Both the position numbers and the translations under genes were made by a program. Source: a bacterium (lineage in GTDB: Bacteria; Arandabacterota; Arandabacteria; Arandabacterales; Arandabacteraceae). Taken from it: a stretch of DNA of 64,000 nucleotides. The stretch spans positions 124,001-188,000 of the forward strand of contig JAOZOU010000006.1 in NCBI GenBank assembly GCA_029933125.1, given 5' to 3'. Of this stretch, positions 8,462-16,318 are shown piece after piece (position 1 is the stretch's first letter; each line of letters begins with the position of its first letter). The notes under the pieces were generated by a model. It did no database searches. It worked only from the letters and a program-made list of their open reading frames with translations, and had not been told where the DNA came from.

Positions 8462-8777
8462 GGCCTCTTAGTTCAAAAGGGTGCAACATCCACTAACTGC
8501 GGAAAAGCTAAGAATTCTATCCTGAGCGGGAATTGGGAGGGGGAAGGTGACCACCTTCGAGCGCCGAAAACGAGCTGATCCGTCTGTGGTGGGACGAGCC
8601 AGTGCGGATCCCGACGGAGGCGCGCGCTGTCGATGCTCCCATCAAGGCGGCCTGTTTTGCAAGAGATACAAGGACAGCAGGACCTGCCACGGGAATTCCA
8701 TAGGATTGACACTCAACGGTGTTGCCAAAACCTTGGCCTTTATGGTGCCTCAGGCGGTCGAATGGGTGGGAAGAGGA
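8462..8777. other. Gene-free stretch with second repeat copy
   Basis: No supported gene. It holds repeat copy 2 at 8730-8758. A 50-codon open stretch at about 8550-8700 (plus strand, PSSAENELIRLWWDEPVRIP) has no start and no recognised family; it may be a gene scrap. Confidence 0.4.
8730..8758. repeat. 29-bp direct repeat, copy 2
   Basis: Identical to 6051-6079. This copy lies 20 bases from the 3' end of the PH-like gene, while copy 1 lies about 110 bases past lemA. Together they flank the patch of surface-protein remains. Confidence 0.85.
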
Positions 8778-9242
8778 TCAGTGAAAAGGAGTATGGGCAT
8801 CGGTGGGTTGCAATCCAGCGTATTGGCGGATGTAGCTCAGAAGCCTTTCGCGATCGTTTGTTCCAAGTATGACCTGTTTCCCATTTCGCAGGCGCAGAAG
8901 CACAGCATCGAATCCTGAGACATTGTAGACAGTTCCATCGGTGCTAAGATGTATGCCCCAACCTTGCAAGAAGGTTGTCCTGTAGGGTTGGACGCTGAGG
9001 ATGTCGCTCAACCTGAAGCGTTTTCTAATTAACCCTATTCCAAAACGTATCTCAAGCGTAGATTCTGTGCCGATTGTAGTGAGCCACGCAAACAGAGCTT
9101 CAAGCACTGCGAAGAGAGCGGCAAGTGTGAAAAATGAATAGGTATTCTTTGTGATACCGAGGTAAATCATAACGACGATCAAGATGTCAAGTGGCAAAAG
9201 AATAGGCATTGCAATCTGAGTATTGCGGTAGACCACAGGCAT
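8778..9242 (-). CDS. Small membrane protein with bacterial PH-like domain
   Basis: About 154 residues from the ATG at 9242 (TTGGAG site upstream); the GTG at 9251 in the ORF track is an alternative. Two membrane helices at about residues 12-28 and 36-58 are followed by a soluble part, RFGIGLIRKRFRLSDILSVQPYRT, and ...DAVLLRLRNGKQVILGTNDRERLLSYI, which has the pattern of the bacterial PH-like (YdbS/DUF304-type) domain. It is downstream of an AP-superfamily gene on the same strand with a 33-base gap. Family assignment is by pattern only and no function is known. Confidence 0.6.
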   Translation of the reverse strand: MPVVYRNTQIAMPILLPLDILIVVMIYLGITKNTYSFFTLAALFAVLEALFAWLTTIGTESTLEIRFGIGLIRKRFRLSDILSVQPYRTTFLQGWGIHLSTDGTVYNVSGFDAVLLRLRNGKQVILGTNDRERLLSYIRQYAGLQPTDAHTPFH

Positions 9243-9275
9243 AGCGAGCACTCCAACTATTTTCTATTCAACACC

Positions 9276-10913
9276 TTATATGTAGCCAAGCCCTTTGAGT
9301 CGATCGATAACCTCATCTTCCTTCTCATCCTCGTGGACCTCGAGGGGCTCACGACTGAATTGCCTTGGAGGAGGCTGTCTTCGTTGACTGATAAACTCGG
9401 AGGCGAAAGCATTAACAAGTGCCTTACCGTCAAACATCACACTCTGAGGAAGATCCTGGATAAACATGATGGTCGGCAGGATATCCTCGATGGATGCCTC
9501 CATGCGCGTGCCAGCTTTGACTCCAATGCCAGCAAGGGCAAGGATGCCTTCTCTGCGATGGTCACCCTGCTTCCAACTATAACCCTTATCCAGATAGTGA
9601 GGTGCATCTGTTACGGAATAATAGGTTGCATAGAAACTATCATCTTTGAACTCGAAGATGAGATCAGGTTCTTCCTCAGTGTCGCGCACTTTGTAAAGAT
9701 CCTCGACATAGTAAACTTCCTTCATGACGGTCTTGCCATTACCATCAGTGAGAGCAAGGAGTTTCGAACGCAGCTCAGCCCTGAGGTTTTCATATTCTTC
9801 CCCCGGCTCAACAATTCCATACTGGTCTCTGCCCTTGAGGTTGATTCGAATGCCACTTGTTGAATACACATATGCTCTCGTTTTACCCCACAAGATGTTT
9901 GAAGCAGTTTTGTAAATAAGTTCCTTAGCACCTGAGCCCTTTGAGCCTTCAAGTGCCTTGCGTATCTTGCCACTTAAGCCCAAGCGTCTGAGGATCGCTT
10001 TGATTGCAGCACGAGCTGAGTAAGGTGATTTCTCATGGAAGTAGCCTTGCTGCTTAAGCCAGACAGCGGGGTAGAAGTTGCCATGATACTCGCCAAAGCC
10101 ATGATCTGAGCAGATAACGAGAATCCCATCACCTGCGATTCTCTTATATATTTCGCCAACGATCTCATCAATCAGGGAGAAGTGCTCCTGGATACGCTCG
10201 AAGGCTGGTGATGAATCATCCCAGATGTGTTTCCAAAGATAATGCTGAATGCGATCCATGGTTATGAAGTTCACCTGAAAGAGATCCCAGGATTTGTTTT
10301 CAAGAAGGTAAAGAACGGTTCGATAGCGTTGCTCGGTAACATCATGGAGATCATTGAAGAAACGCTTGCCACCATCCGCAAGATATGCTGTAAGGCGCCT
10401 GTCGAGATCTGTCTCCTCATCACGGGCTGCACTTATGTCTATTTTGTAATCAATGCCCTGTGCCCTCAATTCGTCAATCAATCCAGGCGGGTGATAGTAC
10501 CGGCTTTCGCTCGATGGGGTCATAAGACCTGTTATGATGATGCCGTCATGGGGTCGTGGAGGATAGGTCATCGGCACATTGATAGAGATGGTTTTCTTTC
10601 CGAGTTGGGCATAAATGTCAAGTACCGTTGGCACCTTTACCTTGCTACGATTAGCCAGGGATCCAGTTATTACACCATCGCTGTTTTTCATGACGCTATA
10701 GCCGAAGATCCTGTGTTTACCTGGTCCAACCCCCGTAAGGAGACTAGCCCAGGCAACCGGAGTAAGATAGGGGATGGTGGATGCGAGGGTGCCGCTTGCA
10801 CCATTCTCGATAATCTTTGAGATATTGGGCATCAATCCCTTTTCTATGAACCTATTTAGTACCTTCCAGGTACCACCATCTAAGCCAAGCAGAAAAACCT
10901 TTGGTGTCGTCAT
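9276..10913 (-). CDS. Alkaline phosphatase superfamily protein (type I phosphodiesterase/nucleotide pyrophosphatase)
   Basis: A 545-residue metal-dependent hydrolase or transferase. The N-terminus VFLLGLDGGTWKVL carries the first metal Asp, TPVAWASLLTGVGPGKHRIFGY the nucleophile region, MDRIQHYLWKH a second metal set and ICSDHGFGEYHGNF the Asp-His pair. There is no signal peptide, so the enzyme may be cytoplasmic. Its start overlaps the flippase stop by 4 bases, and a glycosyltransferase lies upstream, so it is probably part of a surface-glycan operon where related proteins transfer or remove phosphate-linked groups. A membrane-bound paralogue is at 39392-41269. The substrate is unknown. Confidence 0.85.
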   Translation of the reverse strand: MTTPKVFLLGLDGGTWKVLNRFIEKGLMPNISKIIENGASGTLASTIPYLTPVAWASLLTGVGPGKHRIFGYSVMKNSDGVITGSLANRSKVKVPTVLDIYAQLGKKTISINVPMTYPPRPHDGIIITGLMTPSSESRYYHPPGLIDELRAQGIDYKIDISAARDEETDLDRRLTAYLADGGKRFFNDLHDVTEQRYRTVLYLLENKSWDLFQVNFITMDRIQHYLWKHIWDDSSPAFERIQEHFSLIDEIVGEIYKRIAGDGILVICSDHGFGEYHGNFYPAVWLKQQGYFHEKSPYSARAAIKAILRRLGLSGKIRKALEGSKGSGAKELIYKTASNILWGKTRAYVYSTSGIRINLKGRDQYGIVEPGEEYENLRAELRSKLLALTDGNGKTVMKEVYYVEDLYKVRDTEEEPDLIFEFKDDSFYATYYSVTDAPHYLDKGYSWKQGDHRREGILALAGIGVKAGTRMEASIEDILPTIMFIQDLPQSVMFDGKALVNAFASEFISQRRQPPPRQFSREPLEVHEDEKEDEVIDRLKGLGYI

Positions 10914-12400
10914 TTGCCTCTTCTCAAGATACGTAAGACAACCTGCTTTTCCTCCTTAAGCCCCAACATATATAGTAGCCCAAGATAGATGCAGAGGAAA
11001 GCGATACATAGAAGCAATGTGCCTTTAAGCGACATCAGTCCCAGATACATGTTAAGGAAATAGATTGAGGCAGCAGTTATGCAACCTGCCAGGACAGGCT
11101 TATAGATGTCGCTTCGGAATGGGGTGAATCCATAGATTATCTTAACCTCAATTACTCTCACAATGTTTATGAGAGCAAGGGAAAGGGCTGTGGCCAACCC
11201 AGCTCCGTTTATACCCCATCTTGGAATCATTACTATATTGAGTGAGACATTGACACCTGCCAGGATGATGGAATTAACCAGATTGAGCTTCTGCCTGCCG
11301 GTCATTGTGAGTACATAGCCTACCGGTCCAACAAGAGCATTAACTATCTGACCAGCAGCAAGGAATCTTAAGGTGGTACCAGCTCTCGCAAATTCGGCTC
11401 CAAAGACGCGAAGCAGGATTGGGCTGAAGAGCTCGAAAATCAAGAAGATGGGAAGACCGATACTGAATACCCATTTTGTTACAGCCTTAAAGGTTTCGCT
11501 CAACTCGCCAAGCCTTTGCTTCTCCCACAGATCTGATGCTATTGGTGCGAATATTCTTGCAAAGGAGTTGAGGCTTATTGAGATGAAGGCAGCGACTGTT
11601 ACAGCTGCGCCGAAAAGTCCAGTGCTTGTGGATTCCTTGAAGTAGCCGACCAGGATGGTATTTGATCTTGCGATGATCACATTCATGAAGCGAGCAAGAA
11701 CAAGCGGAAGAGAATATAGGAAGAGCTCATTTGTGACGAGGCGTGCCTTTGTTCTGAAGAAATCGAATTGAGAAATTCTAATTGCAAAGTAGAGGCCGAG
11801 GAGAGCAGCAAGAACGTATGAAATTACTGTTGCATAGAGCACACCTCTCAATCTGAGACCAATGGCAAACAGTACGATAACCAGAACGAGTCTGACAACC
11901 GGACGGGTGAGAAACTCAACGGTAACACTGTATTTAAGGCTCTTAAAGCCCTGGGTATAGCCATCTGCGACAAGCATGAGTGCATAGAATGGAAGAGCTA
12001 TCATATGAATTCTCAAGACCCAGCTGATGCCCTCGACGTTCTTGAAGACTTTGGTCGCTATCTGGGGTGAGAGAGCGATAACAATAAGCATAAGTACGAG
12101 ACCGAAGCCACCGCTCAGCATCATACCGCTCAGGAGTGTTCCCTTGCTGGCTTGGAAGTCCCTACGTGCGTTGTACTTTGAGGTCAGGCGAACAACACCT
12201 GTATTGAGACCGAAGACCGCAAAGACACCAAGGATAAGGAAGATGCTATTCGAGAGTGAGTACTTGCCAAAGAGCTCGGCTCCGATTGTACGTGTGATGA
12301 TGACACTTGAGATGAACATGAGGACATAGTTTATACCTGTTCCAAAGGTATCAAAGCCCGCATGTTTCACTATGTGGCTAAGGGTTGATTGTTTCATCAC
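10910..12400 (-). CDS. Oligosaccharide flippase (Wzx/MATE-like polysaccharide exporter)
   Basis: A 496-residue integral membrane protein with about 14 hydrophobic helices. It opens with KHAGFDTFGTGINYVLMFISSVIITRTIGAE, the usual start of the polysaccharide biosynthesis flippase family, and carries TGRQKLNLVNSIILAGVNVSLN...RWGINGAGLATA in the second half, typical of Wzx proteins. It would flip lipid-linked glycan units across the inner membrane. It is coupled to the AP-superfamily gene downstream (ATGA overlap) and separated by 3 bases from the glycosyltransferase upstream, so the three form one operon. Confidence 0.9.
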   Translation of the reverse strand: MMKQSTLSHIVKHAGFDTFGTGINYVLMFISSVIITRTIGAELFGKYSLSNSIFLILGVFAVFGLNTGVVRLTSKYNARRDFQASKGTLLSGMMLSGGFGLVLMLIVIALSPQIATKVFKNVEGISWVLRIHMIALPFYALMLVADGYTQGFKSLKYSVTVEFLTRPVVRLVLVIVLFAIGLRLRGVLYATVISYVLAALLGLYFAIRISQFDFFRTKARLVTNELFLYSLPLVLARFMNVIIARSNTILVGYFKESTSTGLFGAAVTVAAFISISLNSFARIFAPIASDLWEKQRLGELSETFKAVTKWVFSIGLPIFLIFELFSPILLRVFGAEFARAGTTLRFLAAGQIVNALVGPVGYVLTMTGRQKLNLVNSIILAGVNVSLNIVMIPRWGINGAGLATALSLALINIVRVIEVKIIYGFTPFRSDIYKPVLAGCITAASIYFLNMYLGLMSLKGTLLLCIAFLCIYLGLLYMLGLKEEKQVVLRILRRGK

Positions 12401-12403
12401 CGA

Positions 12404-13522
12404 TTATTTCCTCAAGAGAGCTTCGTAGACTACCTGGGTATCATTGACCATTCTCTCAAGTGTAAGATTTTCCTCGAAGAACCTTCTACCTTCCTTTCCT
12501 ATCTTCTCCCTGAGGTTGCTATCGCCGAGGAGGGTGATAATCTTTTGGGCAAGATCAACAGGGTCGCCAGCTTTTGCAAGCAAGCCGGTGACCCCGTGCT
12601 TCACAAGCTCGGGATTTCCCCCAACCGCGGTAGCAACAACTGGTTTTGCCATTCCCATGTATTCTGCAATGCTGTTTGAAAGCCCTTCACTATAGCAAGG
12701 GTGAGAGGCAAGCACGCATACGTCAAACCATCGAATGAGATCAAGCACATCGCGACGATGACCAAGGAAAAGTGTGCGGTGTGATATTCCAAGGCTTTGA
12801 GCAAGATCTTCATACTCCTGCCTTTTTGCTCCATCACCGACAATGACCGCATAAGCGCTGGGGTAGGCAGCGAAAACCTTAACGAGGGACTTAAGGAATG
12901 TTGGGTAATCTTTGAGGTACGATAGGTTAGCAACATGGCCTATCAGCAAGCCATCAGGTGGCAAGCCAAGCTGTTCACGTGGCTTGATCGAGGTTGCATC
13001 AAAGTCACTTCTTGCATAGCCATTGTAGATTACTACGGTCTTGTGTCTTCCGGGAAAGAATCTGAAGTAATAATCAACACCCGCTCTGGAATTGGAAATG
13101 ATTTTGTCAGATATGAGAAATGCAAGGCGTTCGCTGAAATCAGTGAAACGCCTGCGTGGTCCAGCAATTCGGATTGTTGTTATTACCTTTGCTCCAGCGC
13201 TCTTACCGGCAAGTGATCCATAAAAGCCTGGTAAACCAAGATAGGCATGGACGATTCTTACCTTTTCTCTTCGGATCAGGCTGCGCAGGCGAGCGATGAC
13301 CGATAGATCCCACCTCCACTTGCGCAGAGTGTGATAGACGGGCACGTCGAGTTCTCTGGCTCCGCTTGCGACAGGTCCACCAGGTTCGAGGCAAACGAGG
13401 AGTGGTCTGAATCTAGTTCGATCCAGACCCCGAAGCAATTCAAGGAGCTGGCGTTCTGCGCCGCCTATGAGCCCCGTGTCATGCGCGATATAGAGGATAC
13501 TAGCAATCGTGGGTGGCGCCAT
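12404..13522 (-). CDS. Glycosyltransferase family 4 protein
   Basis: A 372-residue GT-B enzyme that adds a sugar to a lipid-linked or cell-surface glycan. The N-terminal domain has HDTGLIGGAERQLLELLRGL, the C-terminal domain IGHVANLSYLKDYPTFLKSL, VIVGDGAKRQEYEDLAQSLG, the E-x7-E region SEGLSNSIAEYMGMAKPVVAT and VGGNPELVKHGVTGLL. All are standard family 4 features. It is first in the operon with the flippase and AP-superfamily hydrolase. The ATG at 13522 follows GGAAAGG. The sugar is not predictable. Confidence 0.9.
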   Translation of the reverse strand: MAPPTIASILYIAHDTGLIGGAERQLLELLRGLDRTRFRPLLVCLEPGGPVASGARELDVPVYHTLRKWRWDLSVIARLRSLIRREKVRIVHAYLGLPGFYGSLAGKSAGAKVITTIRIAGPRRRFTDFSERLAFLISDKIISNSRAGVDYYFRFFPGRHKTVVIYNGYARSDFDATSIKPREQLGLPPDGLLIGHVANLSYLKDYPTFLKSLVKVFAAYPSAYAVIVGDGAKRQEYEDLAQSLGISHRTLFLGHRRDVLDLIRWFDVCVLASHPCYSEGLSNSIAEYMGMAKPVVATAVGGNPELVKHGVTGLLAKAGDPVDLAQKIITLLGDSNLREKIGKEGRRFFEENLTLERMVNDTQVVYEALLRK

Positions 13523-13587
13523 TTCATCCTTTCCGTGAAGGCTAAGGAAGTAACAAAATCCATAATATTCTATCGTCAGACAGTTTT

Positions 13588-14940
13588 CTATATCTTAATC
13601 GATTGCCACTTGCCCCCTCTGAATCTCAGGAAGAGTGTCAGGCCAAGAGCAACTATGTAAATTGTCGCGCCTCCCCAGGCACCCAGAGCCCCGCCTTTTA
13701 GCACAAAACCTCCCACATAAGCCAGGGGCACAAACATAAGCCATGCATAGCTCACTACGATAAACATTGGCCACCGAGTATCTCCTGCTCCACGGAGACA
13801 TCCATTACTTACAATTCCTATTCCATCAAAGACTTGAAATACAGCAACCAATCTTAGAATATCTCTGCCAATTGCTACTACCCGGGGGTCAGCATTTATC
13901 AGGGAAATCAATCTATCGGGGATAGCGATAAAAAGCATTGCAATGATGATGGTATAGCCGAATCCAATCCTGAGTGCGGAATTTCCACTTTTTACAGCAA
14001 AGCGGAGCTCCTGTGCTCCCATGTACTGCCCCACCAGTGTGGTCGCTGCTATCGAGAGACCGTAGACTGGCATAAATGAAAGAGACATCAGTCGCAGTGT
14101 GGCCTCACTCGCTGCTAGCTGGGGTGTCCCGATTCTTCCAATCAGGCTTGAGAAGAAAATGAAGCCCCCCATATCGAGTACCCATTGAAGCCCAATCGGT
14201 GCGCCGACACGTGCAAGTCGTCCCATTTCAGAAGGGTGAGGACGCCAGCTAGACCGAGTTCGATAGAGCTCTTCGTTTTTCTTCGAAATGAAGACAAGAA
14301 AGAATATTAGAGCTCCAATTGCGTTTGCTGAGATCGTTGCAATTGCAGCCCCTTGAGTCTCCAGTCTTGGAAATCCAAACTTACCGAATATGAGGGCATA
14401 GTCGCCAATTATGTTAAGCACGTTGGCAAGAAGTGTTATCTTAAGTGGAGTGCGTGTATCCCCCAATCCCCGGAGAAAGGCTGAAAAGCACATCCAGAGG
14501 ATGATGAAGATGCCACCGCGCATTCTTATCCTGAGATAGCTTGAGCCAATTTGCTGTACATCCTTGGCAGGTCCCATCAATCTGAAGAGAGCCCCACTTT
14601 GGTCGCTCAAGAAGTAGAGAATGAGGCCTGAGATCATGGCAAAGTAGATTCCCTGCCACGTGATACTGCCTATTAAATGGTGCTTGCGTGCTCCATACCT
14701 CTGCGCAACGAAAGTGTTTACTCCATTGACAAGACCGTTGAAGAATGAATAGAGACCCCAGACAAGTGTCCCAGCAAGTCCTACACCTGCTAGCTCCACT
14801 GCCCCGAGATGTCCGACCATCGTGGCGTCAGTAAAACTCATGACGGTCTGGCTTATCATGGTGAGGACGGCTGGATAGGCTATGTGCCATACCTCGGCAT
14901 AGCCACCCTTGCGATGTTCTTCAAAGATACGCCTTTCCAT
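13588..14940 (-). CDS. MATE family efflux transporter
   Basis: About 450 residues with 12 predicted helices in two homologous halves. HIAYPAVLTMISQTVMSFTD at the start and FLRGLGDTRTPL in the first half, GCLRGAGDTRWPM in the second, are MATE landmarks. These proteins export drugs or metabolites using sodium or proton gradients. Three ATGs in a row follow GGAAGG; the third (14940) has the best spacing, the TTG at 14964 is the longest choice. It is separated from the glycan operon by 65 bases and may be transcribed with it. Confidence 0.9.
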   Translation of the reverse strand: MERRIFEEHRKGGYAEVWHIAYPAVLTMISQTVMSFTDATMVGHLGAVELAGVGLAGTLVWGLYSFFNGLVNGVNTFVAQRYGARKHHLIGSITWQGIYFAMISGLILYFLSDQSGALFRLMGPAKDVQQIGSSYLRIRMRGGIFIILWMCFSAFLRGLGDTRTPLKITLLANVLNIIGDYALIFGKFGFPRLETQGAAIATISANAIGALIFFLVFISKKNEELYRTRSSWRPHPSEMGRLARVGAPIGLQWVLDMGGFIFFSSLIGRIGTPQLAASEATLRLMSLSFMPVYGLSIAATTLVGQYMGAQELRFAVKSGNSALRIGFGYTIIIAMLFIAIPDRLISLINADPRVVAIGRDILRLVAVFQVFDGIGIVSNGCLRGAGDTRWPMFIVVSYAWLMFVPLAYVGGFVLKGGALGAWGGATIYIVALGLTLFLRFRGGKWQSIKI

Positions 14941-15093
14941 CATCATCCTTCCAACCTTGATCAAGCCTTTAGAGGCTAATGTGCCTCAAACACACCTGAG
15001 TGTCAACCTCGAGAAAGGAGCTTGCAAAAGGTAACCTTTTAGATTGCCTTATACCAGTATAGGGTATGGGCTGGAATTGAAAGGAGGAAACGA

Positions 15094-15391
15094 ATGATAG
15101 ATAACGAGATTGAGAAGCAAACTCTCAGGCGCCTCAAGCGAATAAAGGGACAGATGGGTGGGATAGAGCGCATGATAGCCGACCGACGTTATTGCATCGA
15201 TGTAGTCATGCAGATCGCAGCAGCCGAGGCTGCACTTCATCGGGTTGCAGAGATAGTCCTTCGGAATCATATCGAAACCTGATCATATCGAAACCTGTGT
15301 CATAAGTGCCTTCAGGTCAAGCGATGAGCATGAGACAAAGGCAAAGATAGATGAGCTCATGCGAGTCTATGGCAATCTCAGACCGCGCTAG
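15094..15391 (+). pseudogene. csoR: CsoR-like copper-sensing repressor broken by a 16-bp tandem duplication
   Basis: The start is ATG 15094 with AAAGGAGG upstream. RRLKRIKGQMGGIERMIADRRYC is the DUF156/CsoR opening; Cys34 and His59 fit the C-x24-H-x3-C copper site. The third ligand would be the next residue, but a direct 16-bp duplication (15266-15297) shifts frame and makes a stop after HIET. Removing one repeat restores HIETCVISAFRSSDEHETKAKIDELMRVYGNLRPR with a stop at 15389, the normal length for the family. As it stands the protein lacks Cys63 and the last helix. It lies 10 bases before a CusC-CusA chimera, the remains of its likely target operon. A reversible slip or an assembly artefact cannot be excluded. 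Confidence 0.85.
15266..15297. repeat. 16-bp tandem duplication inside csoR
   Basis: ATCATATCGAAACCTG occurs twice back to back (15266-15281 and 15282-15297) with no mismatch. The unit is not a multiple of three, so it disrupts the reading frame. Confidence 0.95.
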
Positions 15392-15400
15392 GCGGTCAGT

Positions 15401-16237
15401 ATGAGGAGCTTGCTGATTGGATTGGGTCTTATCCTGGGCATTTCGAGAGCTTTTGGCCTTAGCCTTGATGAGGCAACAGGGCAAGCAGTATCCAACAATC
15501 CCGAGTTAAGAGGTGCACTTAAGGCCTGGAAGGCTTCAGAGGCAAAGATTACAGCCCTAAGCAGTCTCCCTGATCCTGCTATTGAGTTTTCGTTTGGCCA
15601 GAGCGGAAGCGCCTATGAGGGTGAAATGACAATGATAGGCATAAGTCAGAAGATACCCTTCCCCTTCAAGATCCTTGAGGCTCGCAAGGGTGCCAGGCTC
15701 TCGAGCAACGCTGCTCGCGAGGTGCTCGAAAGCCGCAAACGTCTCCTTATCGTTGTGCCACTCTGCCTCTTAGCCATTCTCATCATGCTCTATGTTGAAT
15801 TCGATTCCATTGCGATTGCGGGGCTTATCTTCTCTGCCCTGCCGTTCGCATTTGTTGGTGGAATTCTGCTTCAACACATTCTTGGATATAAATTCTCCAC
15901 AGCGGTCTGGGTTGGCTATATTGCCCTTTTTGGTGTTGCAGTTGAAGATGGGCTTGCGCTTGTTAAGCATCTGCGAGCCAAGATGAATACCTGGAAAGGT
16001 AGTACAGCGGATTTGGTAATTGAGGGTGCTTCCTGGAAGCTCAGGCCAATTCTTATGACAACTGTGACGACCGTGCTGGCGCTTGTGCCGATAATGCTTT
16101 CGAGCGGTCCTGGTAGTGAGGTGATGAAGCCAATCGCAACACCTATAGCTGGTGGCATGATAACGGCGACAGTGCTCAACCTCTTTGTTCTTCCCGTCCT
16201 TTACTCCTTCTATCTTGACCACCGAAAGGGATCTTGA
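15401..16237 (+). pseudogene. CusC-CusA chimera: outer-membrane efflux protein N-terminus joined in frame to RND pump C-terminus
   Basis: The first about 113 residues are the start of a TolC/CusC-like outer-membrane factor: signal peptide, LSLDEATGQAVSNNPELRGA, LPDPAIEFSFGQ and ARLSSNAAREVLESRKR. From LLIVVPLCLLAILIMLYVEF onward the protein is the last about 165 residues of a CusA-type heavy-metal RND pump, including LPFAFVGGILLQHILGY, GVAVEDGLALVKHLR and LRPILMTTVTTVLALVPIML. Everything between (rest of CusC, all of CusB, most of CusA) is missing. The junction is at about 15740 and keeps the frame, so a 278-residue hybrid can be made but should not pump. It follows the broken csoR; no ribosome site or start problem is seen (ATG 15401, moderate site). 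Confidence 0.85.
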
Positions 16238-16318
16238 CCCTTGGAATGTTATCTAGTAGAGTGATTCGAGCTTTGGCAAGATGCCGGCAAGATACATGAC
16301 AATAGAGGGAGGAATAGG

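Noticed and set aside
8547-8918. ORF of 123 aa on the plus strand
   Set aside because: It overlaps the 3' end of the PH-like gene and the repeat; the amino acid make-up does not look like protein.
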